DNA of 6,683 bases, taken from contig JAOZSS010000137.1 of assembly GCA_029939545.1 (NCBI GenBank), positions 1-6,683 on the forward strand, written 5' to 3'. Of the stretch, positions 1 to 6,683 are shown one piece after another. The stretch's first letter is position 1. The number at the start of each line of letters is the position of its first letter. The notes under the pieces are model-generated. The model saw nothing but the letters and a program-made list of their open reading frames with translations, did no database searches and was not told the origin of the DNA. The DNA is from Kiritimatiellia bacterium (GTDB lineage: Bacteria > Verrucomicrobiota > Kiritimatiellia > UBA8416 > JABMPJ01). Made by a program: the position numbers and the translations under genes.

Positions 1-1350
1 ATAGGCCTCTGTGGTTGCGGGTTCGGGTTGAGGTTGATCAGACGGATCTGTCTGATCGGGCTTCGGCCAGAATTCGTCAACCAGGGCGCTCTGGATGCCG
101 GTTTCCATGGGTTCAAAACAGTCCGCCAGAATGGTCCAGCCCAGGTCGAGGGCTTGCTCAAGCGGGATGTTGACCGTGAGATCCATCATCTCCTTTTCGA
201 AGCGGTCACCGTACTTGAGGAGCTTGGCATCCCAATCACTCATGCGGAAGCCCATGGACTGCTTCTCGAGCGTCTCGCGGTAACCGGCGTAGAGCTGGAT
301 CAAGGTGTTCATGATGGCGCGGTGGTCGTCGCGGGTATCGCCGTTGACCTGCTGCTTGAGTCGGCTGAGCGACCCGAAAGGCTCAATGCGGCCGTTACGG
401 AGGTAAAACTGCCCCTCGGTGATATAGCCGGTGTTATCGGGCACCGGGTGGGTCACGTCATCGCCCGGCATAGTGGTGGCGGCCAGAATCGTGATGGAAC
501 CGGAGCCCTCGAAGTCGACCGCCTTCTCGTAACGCGAGGCGAGCTGACTGTAGAGATCGCCGGGATAACCGCGGTTGGAGGGAATCTGTTCCATCGTGAT
601 GGCAATTTCCTTCATGGCATCCGCAAAGCTGGTCATATCGGTCAGGAGCACGAGGACGCGCTTGCCTTCGAGGGCGAACTGTTCGGCCACGGCCAGGCTG
701 ATGTCCGGCACGAGCAGGCATTCCACGATGGGGTCGGACGCCGTATGGACGAACATCACCGTACGCGAAAGCGCGCCGCTCTCTTCCAGTGTGTCGCGGA
801 AGTAGAGGTAGTCGTCGTGCTTGAGGCCCATGCCGCCCAGGACGATCACATCGACCTCAGCCTGCAGCGCGATACGCGCCAGGAGGGGGTTGTAGGGTTC
901 ACCGGCGCGGGCGAAGATGGGGAGCTTTTGCGATTCGACCAGCGTGTTGAAGACGTCGATCATAGGAATGCCGGTACGCACCATGTTCTGTGGAATGATG
1001 CGCTTGGCGGGGTTGACCGACGGCCCCCCGATATCGATCAGGTTCTCGGTCAGCACGGGGCCGTTGTCGCGCGGATTGGCGGCACCGGTGAAGATGCGGC
1101 CCAAGAGGGCGTCAGAGAAGGGGACCTGCATGGAGTGACCCAGAAAACGCACTTGGGCGTCCGTGGCCACGCCGCGTGAGCCGGCGAAGACCTGGAGGGA
1201 GACTTCGTCGTCCTGCAGTCGAATGACCTGCGCCAGCGAGTTGCCACTACGTGACGTTACCTCGGCCAGCTCGCGATAGCGAACCCCCTCGGCACGGATG
1301 TTGATCACATTGCCAGCAATGTTATGAACGTGGTGATAGACCTTATGCAT
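1..1350 (-). CDS. atpB: V-type ATP synthase/ATPase subunit B (first 450 residues; stop outside window)
   Basis: Non-catalytic nucleotide-site subunit that alternates with A in the head. The frame is open from ATG 1350 to base 1. Residues 1 to about 75 are the beta-barrel. In place of a canonical P-loop there is IFARAGEPYNPLLARIALQA (145-164), the degenerate form typical of B. Next come GGMGLKHDDYLYFRDT (172-187), HTASDPIVECLLVPDISLA (202-220), VLVLLTDMTSFADAMKEI (232-249), PSNRGYPGDLYSQLASRYE (257-275) and GSLSRLK (326-332), whose Arg330 corresponds to the arginine finger reaching the A site. The canonical fold should end near residue 430. Beyond it is a low-complexity acidic, proline- and glutamine-rich tail (PDQTDPSDQP then QPEPATTEAY), still open at the edge. 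The start overlaps the end of A by eight bases (ATGCATAA) and has a strong ribosome site. Subunit D is expected next but is out of view. Confidence 0.97.
   Translation of the reverse strand, partial: MHKVYHHVHNIAGNVINIRAEGVRYRELAEVTSRSGNSLAQVIRLQDDEVSLQVFAGSRGVATDAQVRFLGHSMQVPFSDALLGRIFTGAANPRDNGPVLTENLIDIGGPSVNPAKRIIPQNMVRTGIPMIDVFNTLVESQKLPIFARAGEPYNPLLARIALQAEVDVIVLGGMGLKHDDYLYFRDTLEESGALSRTVMFVHTASDPIVECLLVPDISLAVAEQFALEGKRVLVLLTDMTSFADAMKEIAITMEQIPSNRGYPGDLYSQLASRYEKAVDFEGSGSITILAATTMPGDDVTHPVPDNTGYITEGQFYLRNGRIEPFGSLSRLKQQVNGDTRDDHRAIMNTLIQLYAGYRETLEKQSMGFRMSDWDAKLLKYGDRFEKEMMDLTVNIPLEQALDLGWTILADCFEPMETGIQSALVDEFWPKPDQTDPSDQPQPEPATTEAY
36..57. repeat. Near-perfect 22-base palindrome in the 3' part of the subunit B gene
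   Basis: GATCAGAC (36-43) and GTCTGATC (50-57) are exact inverse complements about the six-base centre GGATCT, where two further base pairs match, so 10 of 11 symmetric positions pair. It contains three GATC sites. In mRNA it could form a hairpin, but no T-run follows it toward the window edge, so it is not a standard terminator. It lies in the codons of the variable low-complexity tail. Confidence 0.65.
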
Positions 1351-3076
1351 TGACCGTGACCTCCGCAACCATCTGCTCCAGGCGCCCCTGGATCTCTTTG
1401 AATGTCTCTGAATCCATCTCGGCGCGGTTCCAGTCGCGCGTTGTCTGTGTCAATTGGTGGAAGAAGCGCCGCGCCGCGGCCTTGTCTTCAAACTGCAGAC
1501 TGGCGTTCAGGAAGCCGGTCATGACCCCGTAGACATAGTGTTGGCGCTCGGCGGGGGTGGCCCCATCAACTGGATCGAAGGCGTCTTGCTGCAGGTAGGT
1601 GCCGTCGAGGTATTCGGATTTGAGGTAGAGCACGAAGTCATCCTGCGAGGTACCTTCCTCACCGACCACTTTCATCATCTGGCCGATCTCATTGCCGCGC
1701 CGCAGGATCGAGCGACCGACTTCGACGGCCTCCGAATCCACAACGCTCTCGTACTTGCTCCAGCTATCGAGCGGGTCGATGGCGGGGTAGCGCCGTGCAT
1801 CGGAGCGGGCACGCGAGAGACCGTGGAAGGCACCGACCACCTTGAGGGTGCCCTGCGTCACCGGTTCGTCAAAGTTGCCGCCGGCCGGGCTGACCGTCCC
1901 TCCAATCGTGACCGAGCCGGTACTGCCATCCTTGAGCGTGACCACGCCGCCGCGCTCATAGAAGGAGGCGATGACGGATTCGAGATAGGCAGGGAAGGCT
2001 TCTTCGCCCGGAATCTCTTCGAGGCGACCGGAGGTCTCGCGCAGGGCCTGCGCCCATCGGGAGGTGGAATCGGCCAGCATGAGTACGTTCAATCCCATCT
2101 GGCGGTAATAGGTTGCCAGCGTGACACCGGTGTAGACCGAGGCTTCGCGGGCGGCCACAGGCATGGAGCTGGTGTTGCAGATGATGATCGTACGATCCAT
2201 CAGCGACTTGCCGGTACGCGGATCGCTCAGTTCGGGAAATTCGCGCAGGGTCTCAACCACCTCGCCGGCGCGTTCGCCGCAAGCGGCCACGACCACGATA
2301 TCGACATCGGCATGGCGACTGGTGAGCTGCTGCAGCACGGTCTTGCCAGCACCAAACGGACCCGGAATACAGTAGGTCCCGCCGCGGGCGACAGGGAAGA
2401 AGGTGTCGATAATGCGAATTTTGGTGACGAGCGGCTCGGTCGGACGCAGACGCTCACGGTAGGCCAGGATCGGAACCTTGACCGGCCACTTCTGAAGCAT
2501 CGTGACGTCAAAGGTATTGCCGTGCTGATCCTTCAGCGTCGCGATGGTGTCCTCAATTGTTAAGCGGCCTGCCGCGGCGACGGATTCAACCGTGCAGATG
2601 CCGTCCACGCGGAAGGGAACCATGATACGGTGCGTGAAGATCCCTTCGGGCACGGAGCCGAGCTCTTCGCCGGCCGAGACGGTGTCGCCCACGGCGGCGG
2701 TGGGGGTGAAGTCCCATTTGGCCTCGCGGTCGAGGGCGTTGAAATAGGTGCCACGCTGTAGGAAGAAGCCACACTTCTCAGCTAGCTGGGGCAGGGGATT
2801 CTGCAAGCCGTCGTAGATTTGGGTCAGGAGGCCCGGTCCCAATTCAACCGAGAGCAGCTCGCCTGTGAAATCGACCGGATCCCCCACGGAGAGACCGGCG
2901 GTATCTTCAAAGACCTGCATGTCGGAGCGATTGCCGCGGATGCGAACGATCTCGCACATGAGGCGCAGGTCACCCAGGCAGGCGTAACCCACCTCGTTCT
3001 GACCGACGGCTCCTTCGAACTCAACGGTGATCATGTTGCCGTTGACGCCCACAATGGTTCCAGTTGTCTGACTCAT
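1343..3076 (-). CDS. atpA: V-type ATP synthase/ATPase catalytic subunit A
   Basis: Catalytic, nucleotide-binding subunit of the rotary ATPase head, on the cytoplasmic side of the membrane. It is 577 residues, normal for bacterial A subunits. In order: N-terminal beta-barrel (about 1-70); the inserted bulge domain typical of A subunits (about 110-190); the nucleotide-binding core with P-loop GPFGAGKT (239-246, Lys245), the GER motif with likely catalytic Glu268, Walker B VLMLADSTSRW (331-341, Asp336) and the EIPGEEAFPAYL segment (354-365); then a helical C-terminal domain. LPQLAEKCGFFLQRGTYF (95-112) is characteristic of the clade that also carries DUF2764. All motifs needed for ATP turnover are intact. 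The ATG at 3076 overlaps the preceding TAA (TAATG) and has an AGAGGA ribosome site. The 3' end overlaps subunit B by eight bases. The sequence does not reveal whether the complex mainly makes or hydrolyses ATP. Confidence 0.98.
   Translation of the reverse strand: MSQTTGTIVGVNGNMITVEFEGAVGQNEVGYACLGDLRLMCEIVRIRGNRSDMQVFEDTAGLSVGDPVDFTGELLSVELGPGLLTQIYDGLQNPLPQLAEKCGFFLQRGTYFNALDREAKWDFTPTAAVGDTVSAGEELGSVPEGIFTHRIMVPFRVDGICTVESVAAAGRLTIEDTIATLKDQHGNTFDVTMLQKWPVKVPILAYRERLRPTEPLVTKIRIIDTFFPVARGGTYCIPGPFGAGKTVLQQLTSRHADVDIVVVAACGERAGEVVETLREFPELSDPRTGKSLMDRTIIICNTSSMPVAAREASVYTGVTLATYYRQMGLNVLMLADSTSRWAQALRETSGRLEEIPGEEAFPAYLESVIASFYERGGVVTLKDGSTGSVTIGGTVSPAGGNFDEPVTQGTLKVVGAFHGLSRARSDARRYPAIDPLDSWSKYESVVDSEAVEVGRSILRRGNEIGQMMKVVGEEGTSQDDFVLYLKSEYLDGTYLQQDAFDPVDGATPAERQHYVYGVMTGFLNASLQFEDKAAARRFFHQLTQTTRDWNRAEMDSETFKEIQGRLEQMVAEVTVNA
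1359..1364 (-). promoter_or_regulatory. Ribosome binding site for subunit B
   Basis: A full GGAGGT on the minus strand, eight bases before the ATG at 1350 and inside the last codons of subunit A. It is the strongest such site in the window and fixes the subunit B start. It fits high translation of B so as to match A in the A3B3 head. Confidence 0.8.
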
Positions 3077-3618
3077 TATTTGTGTTCCTCTTCAGCCGCA
3101 TCGCGCTGCAGCAGTGTCTCCACTGCGGCGGAGCCGACCTCCTTGTCCATTCGGGCCCATCGTTCCAGGATGCTGAGTTGCAGGCCGTAAGCCAGTATGG
3201 CGCGCCCGGTAAAGGGGTCAAATCCAGCCAGCTCCTCGATGCACTCCCATCGAATCTGATCCAGCGCCTTTTCGCGCGCAAGGGGGTTGGGTTGGCTATA
3301 GGCCTCACTTACGGCGTTCTCAAGGGCCGTGTCAGAGCCCTCTATTTCGCGCACATGGGCATTCGGCTCCTTGTGCATCCGCTCGGCCCGCGTGCGGGCC
3401 AGGGCATTACGTAGCTGGCCATCGGTGCTCTGCCAGTCGCGCACAAAGGGATGCAGCTCCTGAGTGGGTTGTCGGTCAAGCATCCCATCCAGTGCCGCCA
3501 TGTCTCCCGCCGTGAGGTGATCTACGCACCGCTCTCGAAAGTCCGCCACCGAGAAGGGGGGGGGGCGATCGGGCATCAGCATGGGGAGTGTGGAGGCAAA
3601 GTAGTAGTAATAGCTCAT
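3076..3618 (-). CDS. DUF2764 family protein of the V-type ATPase operon
   Basis: A 180-residue soluble protein with no signal peptide and no membrane segment. Family signs are the N-terminal MSYYYYFASTLPML, the proline run and FSVADFRERC that follow, and a C-terminal region IEELAGFDPFTGRAILAYGLQLSILERWARMD. Proteins of this type sit between subunits E and A in V-ATPase operons of Chlamydiae, Bacteroidota and spirochaetes that lack obvious genes for subunits C, F and G. A role as a diverged subunit C-like part (linking rotor and membrane ring) or an assembly factor is inferred, not shown here. From memory, several homologues are longer (roughly 260-280 residues), so this is a short version, with the middle apparently reduced and both ends kept. 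The start is fixed by the TGATG overlap with subunit E; the stop TAA overlaps the subunit A start (TAATG). Codons 18-21 contain a run of ten C. Confidence 0.82.
   Translation of the reverse strand: MSYYYYFASTLPMLMPDRPPPFSVADFRERCVDHLTAGDMAALDGMLDRQPTQELHPFVRDWQSTDGQLRNALARTRAERMHKEPNAHVREIEGSDTALENAVSEAYSQPNPLAREKALDQIRWECIEELAGFDPFTGRAILAYGLQLSILERWARMDKEVGSAAVETLLQRDAAEEEHK
3086..3091 (-). promoter_or_regulatory. Ribosome binding site for subunit A
   Basis: AGAGGA on the minus strand, nine bases before the ATG at 3076, lying inside the last codons of the DUF2764 gene. It supports the chosen start together with the TAATG stop-start overlap. Confidence 0.7.
3556..3565. repeat. Ten-base G/C homopolymer inside the DUF2764 gene
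   Basis: Ten G in a row on the plus strand (ten C on the coding strand) encode the last base of Arg18 plus Pro19-Pro21. The frame is open with this count and continues into the conserved FSVADF segment. A change of one base would shift the frame near the N-terminus and leave a short broken peptide. Confidence 0.9.
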
Positions 3619-4232
3619 CAGGCGGCGGCACCCTTTATGATATCGGCCAGATCGGTGCGCAGCAGGGCGCCGAGCGCCTCGGCAACGGCCTCACCTGTAA
3701 AATCATGTTCGACCTCTGTATCGGTCACCGCCACCTTGAAGCCGGAGGCGATAGCAGAGCTGCCTTCAATCGTGAGCCCACTGGCCAGCTCGGACTGAAA
3801 CTTGCTGGCGAGGTAGGCCGTGACATCGGCGCGCTGTGCGTCGCTTAGTGTGATGGCCAGGCGTGATCCGGAGGCGTCGGCCTTTACATAGCTCTCGATG
3901 AGTGTCGTCACGCTCGCGCGGATGGTCTCGATGTCAAGGGCCTGGGCGACCTCCTCGGCTGCGATACGGGCGAAGATGGCGGCCACGTTGCGTTCTACTG
4001 AGAGAATCACGTCACGCGCGGCTTGGTCGAGCGCCTTGGCCGAACGCCGTTCGAAGGCCTTGCTGTCTTCCTCAGCCTTGGCCATGAGGGCGGCGGCCTG
4101 AGCGGCGGCATTCTTGACTAGTTCAGCGGCTTTGGCCTCGGCATTCTTGACGATTTCGTCGGCCTTGGCGTTGGCCTTGTCGACCCCGTCCTTTTCGATG
4201 CGTTCCAATAGACTCTGCAGTTCTTCGCTCAT
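3618..4232 (-). CDS. atpE: V-type ATP synthase/ATPase subunit E (peripheral stalk)
   Basis: Peripheral stalk subunit that helps hold the catalytic A/B head against the membrane stator during rotation. The 204-residue length is normal for the family. Residues 1 to about 75 are an alanine-, lysine- and glutamate-rich helix with an 11-residue (hendecad) period, clearest at 17-49, as expected for the right-handed coiled coil of the E/G stalk. Residues from about 80 to the end form a globular C-terminal domain (ERNVAAIFARIAAEEVAQAL onward, then FKVAVTDTEVEHDF) that should contact the head. The ATG at 4232 gives the family-typical MSEELQSLLERI start, although its ribosome site is weak. The stop TGA overlaps the next gene's ATG by one base (TGATG). 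It is the first gene of the ATPase cluster. Sequence identity to the family is low, as is usual for subunit E, so the call rests on length, coiled coil, C-terminal pattern and neighbours. Confidence 0.9.
   Translation of the reverse strand: MSEELQSLLERIEKDGVDKANAKADEIVKNAEAKAAELVKNAAAQAAALMAKAEEDSKAFERRSAKALDQAARDVILSVERNVAAIFARIAAEEVAQALDIETIRASVTTLIESYVKADASGSRLAITLSDAQRADVTAYLASKFQSELASGLTIEGSSAIASGFKVAVTDTEVEHDFTGEAVAEALGALLRTDLADIIKGAAA
4086..4184 (-). repeat. Three hendecad units in subunit E, with near-identical 33-base DNA units
   Basis: Subunit E residues 17-27, 28-38 and 39-49 read VDKANAKADEI, VKNAEAKAAEL and VKNAAAQAAAL, an 11-residue period with matching hydrophobic ends. At DNA level the plus-strand word GGCATTCTTGAC occurs at 4107-4118 and again at 4140-4151, exactly 33 bases apart, and a 9-of-12 match follows at 4173-4184. 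This suggests growth of the stalk helix by 33-base duplication, with the protein period kept by coiled-coil geometry. Confidence 0.7.
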
Positions 4233-4254
4233 TGTCGTGGTCCCGGTTGTGGTG

Positions 4255-4265
4255 TTCTAGTAGAA
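4255..4265. repeat. Odd-centred perfect palindrome TTCTA-G-TAGAA
   Basis: The two five-base arms are exact inverse complements about a single central G, 23 to 33 bases upstream of the subunit E start codon. Such a short palindrome can arise by chance, but its AT-rich content stands out from the surrounding GC-rich DNA. A binding site is possible; nothing else in the window supports it. Confidence 0.3.
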
Positions 4266-4273
4266 AACTCTCA

Positions 4274-4299
4274 GTGTCGCCTTTCAGCCTTTCAGACAC
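4274..4299. repeat. Inverted arms GTGTC/GACAC enclosing a tandem CCTTTCAG octamer
   Basis: On the plus strand GTGTC (4274-4278) and GACAC (4295-4299) are exact inverse complements separated by 16 bases. The octamer CCTTTCAG occurs twice head to tail at 4280-4287 and 4288-4295. The element sits 42 to 67 bases upstream of the subunit E start codon. The symmetry and direct repeats are seen directly; a role as regulator site or leader RNA structure is only inferred. Confidence 0.4.
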
Positions 4300-4381
4300 A
4301 ACGCGCTACCAGAGTGTGGCAGGCGCGAGGCCACGAGCTATCGCAATATTTCCAGTAGGCCCAAGCGCTTTGCTGGATAAA

Positions 4382-6683
<2,302 letters not shown>

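Larger units (their letters stand above)
4233..4381 (-). promoter_or_regulatory. Intergenic gap upstream of the V-ATPase operon, with repeats; candidate leader/promoter region
   Basis: This 149-base gap between the oxidoreductase stop and the subunit E start is the only non-coding stretch of any length here, and therefore the likeliest place for an ATPase operon promoter. I see no convincing -35/-10 pair of the E. coli type and no strong Shine-Dalgarno sequence; the bases before the subunit E ATG read GGGACCACGACA. There is no hairpin followed by a T-run, so no clear intrinsic terminator for the oxidoreductase. It does hold an odd-centred palindrome (4255-4265) and a pair of inverted arms flanking a tandem octamer (4274-4299), listed separately. 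Read-through from the oxidoreductase into the ATPase genes cannot be excluded. Confidence 0.4.

Noticed and set aside
28..1179. Long plus-strand open frame (383 codons) opposite subunit B
   Set aside because: It lies codon-on-codon antisense to a highly conserved gene, its product has no recognisable domain and an odd His/Gly/Val-rich composition, and GC-rich coding DNA commonly leaves such antisense frames open.
1454..2563. Long plus-strand open frame (369 codons) opposite subunit A
   Set aside because: It is the antisense shadow of the conserved catalytic core of subunit A, with the same biased composition and no ribosome site or domain pattern to support it.
4316..4334. GTGGC/GCCAC inverted repeat after the oxidoreductase as a terminator
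   Set aside because: The arms are only five bases with a nine-base loop and no T-run follows, so it does not meet the pattern of an intrinsic terminator.
4233..4381. A sigma70-type promoter for the ATPase operon, for example TTGTGT with GACACT 17 bases on
   Set aside because: The -10 candidate matches the consensus poorly and the promoter consensus of this organism is unknown; I could not support a specific site.

Overview
The window holds five genes, all read from the minus strand, in gene order (high to low coordinates): the C-terminal two thirds of a pyruvate:ferredoxin (flavodoxin) oxidoreductase, then four genes of a bacterial V-type (A/V-type) ATPase: subunit E, a DUF2764-family protein, catalytic subunit A and regulatory subunit B. 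Both outer genes are cut by the window edges: the oxidoreductase lacks its N-terminal part and subunit B lacks its stop codon. The plus strand has no credible gene; its long open frames are antisense shadows of conserved coding sequence.

Layout by position: 1-1350 subunit B (partial); 1343-3076 subunit A; 3076-3618 DUF2764 protein; 3618-4232 subunit E; 4233-4381 the only real intergenic gap, with short direct and inverted repeats; 4382-6683 oxidoreductase (partial). The four ATPase genes overlap by 1, 1 and 8 bases, the pattern of one translationally coupled operon. Subunits D, I and K would be expected just beyond position 1, but that is outside the view.

Organism: the order E, DUF2764, A, B is known from Chlamydiae, Bacteroidota, spirochaetes and other PVC-group bacteria, and differs from the archaeal or Thermus order with separate C, F and G genes. 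The DNA is GC-rich by eye, and subunits A and B carry the bacterial signatures of this clade. I infer an anaerobic or fermentative bacterium, perhaps of the PVC superphylum (Kiritimatiellota, Lentisphaerota or Verrucomicrobiota), with low to moderate confidence.

How the genes fit together: the oxidoreductase turns pyruvate into acetyl-CoA and CO2 and reduces ferredoxin or flavodoxin. Reduced ferredoxin can feed ion-pumping or hydrogen-forming enzymes, and the rotary ATPase couples ATP to an ion gradient. The proximity suggests a shared energy-metabolism role, but the 149-base gap means the oxidoreductase need not be in the same transcript. Nothing here is a clearly new system. The points most worth following are the short DUF2764 protein with a ten-base homopolymer in its gene, the near-perfect 22-base palindrome and acidic/proline-rich tail at the end of subunit B, the extra cysteine cluster in the oxidoreductase, and the repeat-bearing gap before subunit E.
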